Of a DNA stretch of 13,109 bases, positions 7,072-13,109 are shown in pieces. The stretch is from positions 1 to 13,109 of the forward strand of contig JADHTT010000008.1 of assembly GCA_016784825.1 (NCBI GenBank). Direction: 5' to 3'. Within the stretch, counting starts at the first letter, position 1; every line of letters begins with the position of its first letter. Position numbers and translations under genes: made by a program. A model generated the notes under the pieces. That model worked only from the letters and a program-made list of their open reading frames with translations. It had not been told where the DNA came from and ran no database searches. Origin of the DNA: Campylobacterales bacterium. GTDB taxonomy: Bacteria; Campylobacterota; Campylobacteria; Campylobacterales; Arcobacteraceae.

Positions 7072-8259
7072 CTACAGATTTGAAGTTTTTATTTTTTTAA
7101 TCCACTCATTGAGAGTTTTCTCATAAGCTATTTCACTACTTCTATAAAACTTTATAGTATCTTTAAAATACTCTTGATCTACATATCCATTTGTATCATG
7201 TGGATTTTTATATCCACTATGATTATCTCTAATATGTACTGGTATAGATTCTATTTTACCATCTTTTACATATTTTAATGCTTCATTTATCGCTTTATAT
7301 GAACTATTTGATTTTGGACATGAAGCTAAATATACTACACATTGCCCTAATATAATTTTTGATTCTGGATAGCCAATTTTATTACAACTAAGCATAGTGT
7401 TTGTTGCTATTGATAATGCATTTGGATTAGCATTACCAATATCTTCACTTGCTAATATCACTAATCTTCTAGTGATAAAATCAACACTTTCTCCAGCATC
7501 AATTAATCTAGCTAAATAGTATAATGATGCATCTATATCACTACCTCTAATTGATTTAATCATTGCACTAGCTAAATCATAATGGCTTGTTGCTAAACTT
7601 GTAGATTCATTTATTGGATTTACTCTTATTTGTTTTAAAATATCTAGTGTAATATCACTTGATATTTTAAAAGCAAATTCAAGTAGATTTAGTAATGCTC
7701 GTGCATCTCCACCACTTGAACTAATTAAATATTCTTTTGCTTCACTAGTGATATTAAATTCATATTTTAGATTCACTTTTTTCACAATATCATATTGCTC
7801 TTCAAAGCTTAATGGCTTAAATTCATAGATAAAACTTCTAGATATAATTGCAGCAGTTAATGCAAAGTGTGGATTATCAGTACTAGCACCAATAATAATA
7901 GCACTATAATCTTCCATAACTGGCAGTAATACCTCTTGTTGGGTCTTACTTAACCTATGTACCTCATCAATAAAAATTAATGGCTTAGATAGGCTATTTT
8001 GATATCGTTTAAATATTTCCCTTAATTGATCTATTTTGAGTGATGTTGCATTAAAACTATAAAAATCAAGATCACTACTTCTGGCAATTATTTTTACTAA
8101 TGATGTTTTACCAGTTCCTGGTTTACCATAAAAAAACATATGTGGTATATTTTTAGAACTGATTAATTTATAAAGTGCACGATTGTTATTTAATATGTGT
8201 GTTTGACCTACAAAGTCATCTAAAGTTTCTGGCCTTAGTATTTGAGCTAAAGAGGTCAC
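7072..8259 (-). CDS. rarA: Replication-associated recombination protein RarA (MgsA), AAA+ ATPase
   Basis: RarA/MgsA is a tetrameric AAA+ ATPase of the clamp-loader clade that acts at stalled or collapsed replication forks and interacts with single-strand binding protein. The N-terminus LAQILRPETLDDFVGQ (4-19) is the family signature. Walker A is GKPGTGKTS (45-53), Walker B is LIFIDEVHR (94-102), sensor 1 is GASTDN (124-129), the arginine finger is in SRS (140-142) and sensor 2 is GDAR (184-187). The C-terminal MgsA part shows MIKSIRGSDIDASLYYLARL (233-252), then RRLVILASEDIG (264-275). At 395 residues it is shorter than E. coli RarA (about 447), as is usual in Campylobacterota. The start is GTG; the family N-terminus follows immediately, which supports it. 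It begins five bases after the end of the pseudouridine synthase gene and is the last gene of the ksgA-led unit. Confidence 0.96.
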   Translation of the reverse strand: MTSLAQILRPETLDDFVGQTHILNNNRALYKLISSKNIPHMFFYGKPGTGKTSLVKIIARSSDLDFYSFNATSLKIDQLREIFKRYQNSLSKPLIFIDEVHRLSKTQQEVLLPVMEDYSAIIIGASTDNPHFALTAAIISRSFIYEFKPLSFEEQYDIVKKVNLKYEFNITSEAKEYLISSSGGDARALLNLLEFAFKISSDITLDILKQIRVNPINESTSLATSHYDLASAMIKSIRGSDIDASLYYLARLIDAGESVDFITRRLVILASEDIGNANPNALSIATNTMLSCNKIGYPESKIILGQCVVYLASCPKSNSSYKAINEALKYVKDGKIESIPVHIRDNHSGYKNPHDTNGYVDQEYFKDTIKFYRSSEIAYEKTLNEWIKKIKTSNL

Positions 8260-8264
8260 TTTTC

Positions 8265-9059
8265 TTAGTCCGAAGAACCAAGGAAATCTCGAAGATTTCT
8301 ATATTCCTCTTTTGATAAGAATCTGTGTTTTCCTGATGGAAGTGCATTTAGAGAGATACCACCAAAGTCTAACCTTTTAAGATCAACAATATCAAGATCA
8401 AAATGTCCAAAAAATCTTCTAAGTTCTCTATTTTTACCCTCTGCGATCTTAACTTTTAATTTTGAATAATTACTACTATTTGTCTGGATTTGATATCCAA
8501 CAAATGGCTCAAATGTCATACTTGTAATCTCAGTATGACTATGTGCACCTTTTGTTGCATCAGTAAGTTCCATACCTCTCTCCATAGCATTAATAACCTC
8601 ATCTGTGATACTACCATTTACTTTTAACTTATATGTTCGCTCTAAATGTGAATGCATAAGCTTATTTACTACATCAACTGAATCAGTTAAAAGTAATACT
8701 CCCTCACTATTATAATCTAATCTACCAATCGGTGTAAAATGCCTATATTGCTTCGATATTGAATCAAATATAGTTCTTCGTCCCCTAGGGTCATTTTTAG
8801 TTACTAGCTCACCTTTTTGTTTATTATAAACTATAACTGTATATTGTTTATTTGGATTGTGCCATATTTTTTTATTATCAATCTCAATAGTATCATCATT
8901 ACTTACTTTTGTTGCCATGTTAGTTACAACTGTATTATTTAATGAGACTCTACCCTCTTCAATTAAACTATCCGCTTCCCGTCTACTATATTTTGTATTA
9001 TGAGAGATAAATTTATTTAATCTTACTAAATCACTGTTTTCTTCATCTGTATATTTCAT
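8265..9059 (-). CDS. rluB: 23S/16S rRNA pseudouridine synthase, RluB/RsuA family
   Basis: This cytoplasmic enzyme isomerises a specific uridine in rRNA to pseudouridine. At 264 residues it has an N-terminal S4 RNA-binding domain (VRLNKFISHNTKYSRREAD, 12-30, continuing to about residue 60). The RsuA/RluB/RluE/RluF catalytic domain follows: a YNKQKG turn (78-83), NDPRGRRTIFD (89-99) and the catalytic loop GRLDYNSEGVLLLT (112-125) with the nucleophile Asp115. EGKNRELRRFFGHF (207-220) is the conserved RNA-contacting block. The exact rRNA target cannot be read from sequence: RluB (23S U2605 in E. coli) is the closest in layout, RsuA (16S U516) is the alternative, so the symbol is tentative. The ATG directly follows the kdsD stop codon. 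It is followed five bases later by rarA. Confidence 0.92.
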   Translation of the reverse strand: MKYTDEENSDLVRLNKFISHNTKYSRREADSLIEEGRVSLNNTVVTNMATKVSNDDTIEIDNKKIWHNPNKQYTVIVYNKQKGELVTKNDPRGRRTIFDSISKQYRHFTPIGRLDYNSEGVLLLTDSVDVVNKLMHSHLERTYKLKVNGSITDEVINAMERGMELTDATKGAHSHTEITSMTFEPFVGYQIQTNSSNYSKLKVKIAEGKNRELRRFFGHFDLDIVDLKRLDFGGISLNALPSGKHRFLSKEEYRNLRDFLGSSD

Positions 9060-10025
9060 CTATTTTATTCCCGCTTCAATTAGATCATGTATATGCAATA
9101 ATCCAACTAGTTTATTATTATCATCCGTTACTATTAATAATTGTATTTTATAATCTTCAATTACTGTTAGTGCATCGCTTGCTAATAAATATTTATTTGC
9201 AATAACTTTTGGATTTTTTGTACATATATCATATGCTTTTATATCTAGAGAAAAGTCTTTATTCATTAATGCACGTCTTAAATCACCATCACTTAATAAG
9301 CCTATTACCTTATCATCTTCATCAGTAATAATTACATTACCAAGTCTACCTTGACTCATCACAACAATTGCATCTTCTAATGTTGTTTCACATGAAACAA
9401 TTGGTAAATTATCACTTCTTAATAGATCATCAACTTTAACAAATAGTTTTTTACCTAAACTACCACCAGGATGGAATGATGCAAAATCTTCTTTTTTAAA
9501 ATCTTTATGCTTCATAAGACATACAGCTAGTGCATCACCTAAAGCCATTGTTAAAGTTGTCGATGATGTAGGTGCTGTATTTAACGGACAAGCTTCTTTT
9601 GTAATATTAACACTTAAAAATATATCGCTATATCTTCCTAAAGTAGACTGGCTATCTTTTGCCATAGCTATCATAGGGATATCAAATCTTTTTAGATGAG
9701 GTAATAGCTGAACAAGTTCTTCACTTTCACCACTATAACTTATTGCCAACACTACATCGCCTTTAGATATCATTCCAAGATCACCATGCATTGCTTCTGT
9801 TGGATGGATAAAAAATGAACTTGTACCAGTACTAGCAAATGTAGCTGCTAATTTAGCACCTACAAGACCAGACTTTCCTACACCAATAACAATTAGCTTC
9901 CCAGTTGCATTTGAAATTAAATCAACAGCTTCATTTATAGTATTTGATATATTAGATGCAGCAAGCTCAAGCTCTTTTGCCTCTGTTAATAATACCTCTT
10001 TTGCTATGTCTTTATAATCGTTCAT
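9060..10025 (-). CDS. kdsD: D-arabinose 5-phosphate isomerase KdsD/KpsF
   Basis: This enzyme interconverts ribulose 5-phosphate and arabinose 5-phosphate, the first committed step to Kdo (3-deoxy-D-manno-octulosonate) for lipopolysaccharide inner core, or for capsule in KpsF paralogues. The 321-residue length and layout are typical: an N-terminal SIS domain with GVGKSG (48-53), HPTEAMHGDLG (74-84) containing a conserved active-site His, SYSGES (96-101), EACPLNTAPTSSTT (144-157) and FHPGGSLGKK (184-193). Two CBS domains follow at about 197-255 and 263-320, the second ending HIHDLIEAG. The ATG has a good AAAGGA site six bases upstream, inside the 36-base gap after rnj. The context (rnj upstream, no capsule genes visible) suggests the housekeeping Kdo role, i.e. 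KdsD. Confidence 0.95.
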   Translation of the reverse strand: MNDYKDIAKEVLLTEAKELELAASNISNTINEAVDLISNATGKLIVIGVGKSGLVGAKLAATFASTGTSSFFIHPTEAMHGDLGMISKGDVVLAISYSGESEELVQLLPHLKRFDIPMIAMAKDSQSTLGRYSDIFLSVNITKEACPLNTAPTSSTTLTMALGDALAVCLMKHKDFKKEDFASFHPGGSLGKKLFVKVDDLLRSDNLPIVSCETTLEDAIVVMSQGRLGNVIITDEDDKVIGLLSDGDLRRALMNKDFSLDIKAYDICTKNPKVIANKYLLASDALTVIEDYKIQLLIVTDDNNKLVGLLHIHDLIEAGIK

Positions 10026-10061
10026 TTAATTTCCTTTATATATCTTTATATTTACTTTAAA

Positions 10062-11942
10062 CTACTGCACAAACAACGTAGGTACAATCATTGGGTATTT
10101 TCTATATTTTCTTACACAATGCTTTCTAACTACTTTTCTTAACTCATCTTCAAGTACTTTATTATTCTTTAATATACCTGGATTTATATTATCTAAATAG
10201 TGCGCTAAAATATCCTCCAATTCTGCAATTAGGAACTTTTCACCTTTACCGCCAGTTAAACCAAATGTACTTATTTTAGCTGGAGACACAAGCTTTCTCT
10301 CATTTTCGCTAATTTGTGCCACAATTAGAACTACACCATCATTTGCCATAGTTTGTCTATCAATAACTACATCATTTGAGATTTTATTATTTCTTTGGTT
10401 ATCAATATATACTTTACCAGTTTTAACAGATTTTATTTTTTTCATATATTTTGGTGCTATTTCTACTTGCTCACCATCACTCATAATATATACATTTCTT
10501 TCTAATACACCACAAGATACACCTGTCTTACCATGTCTTACAGCATGATTATACTCACCATGTATAGGAAGGAAGAATTTAGGCTTACACATTCTAATCA
10601 TAAGCTTTTGTTCCTCTTGCCCTGCATGTCCAGAAACATGAATATCTGCTTGATCTTGATAAGCTACAGATGCCCCTGCTTTCATAAGATGGTTAATAAT
10701 CTCTGATACTCCACCTTCATTTCCAGGAATAGCACGAGCTGATAAGATAATCTGATCACCTGGCTTAATTTTAATATGTCTATGCTCATGAATTGACATT
10801 CTAAATAGTGCACTCATTGGTTCACCTTGAGAACCAGTTGTTACGATTAAAACATCTTTATCTGGATATTTATTTACCTCATGTGCTTCAATAAATTGAT
10901 CTTTTGGAAAATTTATATAACCTAGTCTCATAGCAATATCAAGGTTTTTCTCCATTGATCTACCAATAACACATATTTTTCTACCAAACTTAAGTCCGTG
11001 CTCAATAGCTTGTGCTACTCTATGTATATTTGAACTAAATGTAGACATAATTACCCTACCCTGTGCATTTGCAAATAGTTTATTAAATGTAGGGCCTACT
11101 GTCTTCTCTGATTTTGTAAATCCTGGTGAGTGAGAGTTTGTCGAGTCACTTAGAAGTGCTAGAACTCCTTTTTCACCATAATATGCTAATCTATGAAAAT
11201 CTGTAGGGTAGTCATCCATTGGAGTATGATCTATTTTAAAGTCACCAGTATGAATAATTGTTCCAGCTTCAGTTGTAATTGCTAAAGCACTACAATCAAT
11301 AATAGAGTGTGTAATATGCATCCATTCAACTTCAAAGTCACCTATTTTAATTGGTTTTCTTTTTTCAATTGCTCTAAAATAGCTTTTATGCTCTCTCATT
11401 TTATGCTCATCGAATTTTGATCCAATCATCTCTAAAGGTAAAGATGTTCCATATATAGGGAATTGCATCTCCCTAAATAGATATGGCATAGCACCAATGT
11501 GATCCTCATGACCATGTGTAATTAATACACCAGAAATTTTATTTCTAATTGATCTTAAATATGTAAAGTCTGGGATTAAAATATCTACCCCATGCATCGT
11601 TTCATCAGGGAAGCTCATACCAACATCGATAATTATTGCAGATTTGTCAGTTTCCATAATCATCATATTTCCACCAATTTCACCTAAACCACCAAGTGGT
11701 GTAATTTTAACATTGGCATTTGTTTTTAGATTTAATTTATTATGTGGGTTTAGCCTGTCCTTTTGAATCTTTTCATTAGTTTCAAATGCTTTTAGAAGAT
11801 CATTATTCCATCCATACCCAGACGTAGGGACCTTTCTCTGTGGTTTATTGCTTTTTTTGTCAGCAGAATTTTGTGGCTTTTTTGGCCCTTTTGGTTTTTC
11901 TTTATTTTCAACTTGATTAGTTGTTGTCTTTTGCTCTTCCAT
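10062..11942 (-). CDS. rnj: Ribonuclease J with charged N-terminal extension
   Basis: RNase J is a cytoplasmic zinc-dependent metallo-beta-lactamase/beta-CASP ribonuclease with endonuclease and 5'-3' exonuclease activity; in Helicobacter pylori it forms a minimal degradosome with the helicase RhpA. From the ATG chosen here the protein is 626 residues. The first 76 or so are rich in Lys, Gln, Pro and Asn and precede the catalytic core. The core then shows LGGLGEIGG (83-91), HGHEDH (143-148), HTGDFKID, a SDSTNS motif, the beta-CASP block GHAGQEEQKLM and the PIHGEYNH motif. It ends VPTLFVQ. An in-frame ATG at 11984 would add 14 residues. I prefer 11942 because AAAAGGAT sits eight bases before it and because the longer form would overlap ksgA by 68 bases instead of 26. 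The ksgA-rnj-kdsD order is the one known from H. pylori (HP1431-HP1430-HP1429). Confidence 0.95.
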   Translation of the reverse strand: MEEQKTTTNQVENKEKPKGPKKPQNSADKKSNKPQRKVPTSGYGWNNDLLKAFETNEKIQKDRLNPHNKLNLKTNANVKITPLGGLGEIGGNMMIMETDKSAIIIDVGMSFPDETMHGVDILIPDFTYLRSIRNKISGVLITHGHEDHIGAMPYLFREMQFPIYGTSLPLEMIGSKFDEHKMREHKSYFRAIEKRKPIKIGDFEVEWMHITHSIIDCSALAITTEAGTIIHTGDFKIDHTPMDDYPTDFHRLAYYGEKGVLALLSDSTNSHSPGFTKSEKTVGPTFNKLFANAQGRVIMSTFSSNIHRVAQAIEHGLKFGRKICVIGRSMEKNLDIAMRLGYINFPKDQFIEAHEVNKYPDKDVLIVTTGSQGEPMSALFRMSIHEHRHIKIKPGDQIILSARAIPGNEGGVSEIINHLMKAGASVAYQDQADIHVSGHAGQEEQKLMIRMCKPKFFLPIHGEYNHAVRHGKTGVSCGVLERNVYIMSDGEQVEIAPKYMKKIKSVKTGKVYIDNQRNNKISNDVVIDRQTMANDGVVLIVAQISENERKLVSPAKISTFGLTGGKGEKFLIAELEDILAHYLDNINPGILKNNKVLEDELRKVVRKHCVRKYRKYPMIVPTLFVQ

Positions 11943-12723
11943 TATTTTGTATCCTTTTATAAATAAGGTCGTACAAAGTAGCATCTATTTCATGTGGTCT
12001 TGCATTGTCTTTTATTTCTAGCTCTTCAAAAATGCTCTTAATAGTCTCTTTATCATATCTAGATAATAGATTTTTAGAAAGCTTTTTTCTTGGTTGAATA
12101 AATGAAGCTTTTAAAAACTTTTTAAATTCATCATCTATTGATGCTGTCATATCTTTTTTGATATATATAACAGCAGAGTCAACCTTTGGTGGCGGATCAA
12201 ATGATTCCGGTGGTACAGTCACCAATATTCTAGATTCAACTGATAAAAGTGAAGTAATTACACCTAAAGATGAAAACTCTTTAGATTTAGCTTCAGCTAC
12301 AAACTTATCAGCAACCTCTTTTTGTACCATAACGATGATATGCTCACAATTCTTATCATCGAATGCTTTTAAAATAATATTTGTTGCAATATAGTATGGT
12401 AGGTTTGCAATTAAATCATACCTACTACCAAACAATGAGCCCTTTTCCCAAGCTTCTAATACATCCCCAAGGATTATTTGAAGTTGTTTTGACTCACACT
12501 CCTCATGAAATTTCTTACCTAATATAGCGAATAGATCCCTATCCACCTCATAGGCAGTAACCTCTTTGTACTTGACTAATTTTTCAGTCAAATCACCTAA
12601 GCCAGGCCCAATCTCAACAATATGTGACTTATTGTTGGGCATCGCTTCGATGATTTTTGCCAATACTGACAAATCTTTTAGAAAGTTTTGTCCAAACTGT
12701 TTTTTTGCTTTTACTTCTGCCAT
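11917..12723 (-). CDS. rsmA: 16S rRNA dimethyladenosine transferase RsmA (KsgA)
   Basis: This S-adenosylmethionine-dependent methyltransferase dimethylates the two adjacent adenosines (A1518 and A1519 in E. coli numbering) in the 3' terminal hairpin of 16S rRNA, late in 30S assembly. The 268-residue length is normal. KKQFGQNFLKD (7-17) is the conserved N-terminal signature. Motif I is VEIGPGLGDLTEKL (36-49), the acidic SAM-binding strand is AYEVDRDL (57-64), and the catalytic NLPYY is at 107-111. FDPPPKVDSAVI lies near 176-187 and QPRKKLSKNL near 210-219 begins the small C-terminal domain. The ATG has no strong Shine-Dalgarno, and a TATACT lies so close to it that a very short leader or leaderless mRNA is possible. 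The 3' end overlaps the rnj start by 26 bases, which suggests translational coupling. Confidence 0.97.
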   Translation of the reverse strand: MAEVKAKKQFGQNFLKDLSVLAKIIEAMPNNKSHIVEIGPGLGDLTEKLVKYKEVTAYEVDRDLFAILGKKFHEECESKQLQIILGDVLEAWEKGSLFGSRYDLIANLPYYIATNIILKAFDDKNCEHIIVMVQKEVADKFVAEAKSKEFSSLGVITSLLSVESRILVTVPPESFDPPPKVDSAVIYIKKDMTASIDDEFKKFLKASFIQPRKKLSKNLLSRYDKETIKSIFEELEIKDNARPHEIDATLYDLIYKRIQNNGRAKDNN

Positions 12724-12800
12724 AATTAGTATAAGTCTATCAAATTTTAACTTATATTTAGGTAAGATGATAACTAATATACAATTTAAAGGTAATAAGA
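12724..12800. promoter_or_regulatory. Divergent promoter spacer between rsmA and hisF
   Basis: These 77 very A+T-rich bases must hold start signals for two divergent units. On the plus strand AAAGG at 12788-12792 is a good ribosome-binding site eight bases before the TTG start of hisF; candidate -10 boxes are TATATT (12753-12758) and TAAGAT (12763-12768). On the minus strand, TATACT ends four bases before the rsmA ATG, and TATAAG lies about 20 bases further upstream. I cannot decide among these by eye. No riboswitch-like structure or terminator hairpin is apparent. Confidence 0.4.
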
Positions 12801-13109
12801 TTGAGCTATTTTGCTAAAAGAATTATACCATGTCTTGATGTAGATAATGGAAGAGTTGTAAAGGGTATTAACTTTGTTGGGCTACGTGATGCTGGTGATC
12901 CAGTTGAGGTTGCAAAGCGATATAATCAAGAAGGTGCCGATGAAATTACATTCTTGGACATTGGTGCATCACATGAAGGTAGAGATACTATCGTTGATGT
13001 TGTACAAAAAGTTGCTCGTGAGGTATTTATTCCACTTACTGTTGGTGGAGGGATAAGAACACTTGAAGATATCTATAAACTATTAAATGTTGGATGCGAT
13101 AAAGTAAGT
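12801..13109 (+). CDS. hisF: Imidazole glycerol phosphate synthase cyclase subunit HisF, partial (3' end beyond window)
   Basis: HisF is the (beta-alpha)8-barrel cyclase subunit that, with the glutaminase HisH, converts PRFAR and ammonia to imidazole glycerol phosphate (histidine pathway) and AICAR. The first 103 residues of about 250 are visible. They include [19 protein letters not shown] (4-22), where Asp13 corresponds to the catalytic Asp11 of Thermotoga HisF, then [10 protein letters not shown] (48-57) and [10 protein letters not shown] (81-90), a phosphate-binding loop. The start is TTG, with AAAGG eight bases upstream; no in-frame ATG precedes the conserved block. The reading frame runs open to the window end without a stop. 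It is divergent from rsmA and is the only intact plus-strand gene. Confidence 0.95.
   Translation, partial: MSYFAKRIIPCLDVDNGRVVKGINFVGLRDAGDPVEVAKRYNQEGADEITFLDIGASHEGRDTIVDVVQKVAREVFIPLTVGGGIRTLEDIYKLLNVGCDKVS

Noticed and set aside
7075..7099. T-rich run on the plus strand as a possible terminator for the radC remnant.
   Set aside because: No stable inverted repeat precedes it, and on the minus strand these bases are the Lys/Ile-rich coding end of rarA.
11943..11984. Longer form of RNase J starting at 11984 (14 extra residues, MLLCTTLFIKGYKI).
   Set aside because: These codons lie fully inside the 3' end of rsmA, have no ribosome-binding site, and the ATG at 11942 has a well-placed AAAAGGAT.
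12566..12817. Plus-strand 83-codon frame running into the hisF start.
   Set aside because: It is mostly antisense to rsmA; hisF itself uses a different frame with a clear ribosome-binding site.
1..13109. Search for tRNA, rRNA, CRISPR, insertion sequence, attachment site or toxin-antitoxin pair.
   Set aside because: No cloverleaf, repeat-spacer pattern, transposase motif or terminal inverted repeat was visible; genes fill nearly all the sequence and the longest gene-free stretch is under 100 bases apart from the radC remnant.

Overview
The window looks like chromosomal core sequence from a low-GC member of the Campylobacterota (the former Epsilonproteobacteria). The evidence is the strong A+T bias, the run kdsD/kpsF - rnj - ksgA (the neighbour order known from Helicobacter pylori), an RNase J with a long charged N-terminal extension, a short RarA of about 395 residues, and a GspE/GspF pair of the kind these bacteria use for DNA uptake. 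Which genus it belongs to cannot be settled from the sequence alone; no rRNA or tRNA gene is present.

Layout. Bases 1-6755 (all minus strand) look like one transcription unit, read mnmG -> unrecognised 285-residue protein -> era -> unrecognised bitopic membrane protein -> gspE-type ATPase -> gspF-type membrane protein (cut by the window start). The genes abut or overlap by a few bases, and a good -10 box lies just ahead of mnmG. Bases 6756-7071 hold the only real break: the mnmG promoter and a short plus-strand remnant of radC. Bases 7072-12723 (minus strand) form a second tight unit, read ksgA -> rnj -> kdsD -> rluB-type pseudouridine synthase -> rarA. A 77-base divergent spacer separates ksgA from hisF, which runs off the right edge on the plus strand.

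Functional themes. Five of the products mature RNA or the ribosome: MnmG (tRNA wobble uridine), Era (30S assembly GTPase), RsmA/KsgA (16S dimethyladenosine), RNase J (rRNA/mRNA processing) and an RluB/RsuA-family pseudouridine synthase. KdsD makes the precursor of Kdo for lipopolysaccharide, RarA acts at stalled replication forks, and HisF belongs to histidine synthesis. The distal end of the mnmG operon carries a type II secretion / type IV pilus-like module: an assembly ATPase, a platform protein, and a bitopic protein with a small periplasmic domain.

Most interesting points: the bitopic protein before gspE, which may be a divergent inner-membrane partner of the ATPase; the 285-residue protein between mnmG and era, which has hints of a PseG/GT-B-like fold; and the truncated radC remnant. 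I see no CRISPR array, prophage, insertion sequence or defence island. The window is mainly housekeeping with a few poorly characterised passengers.
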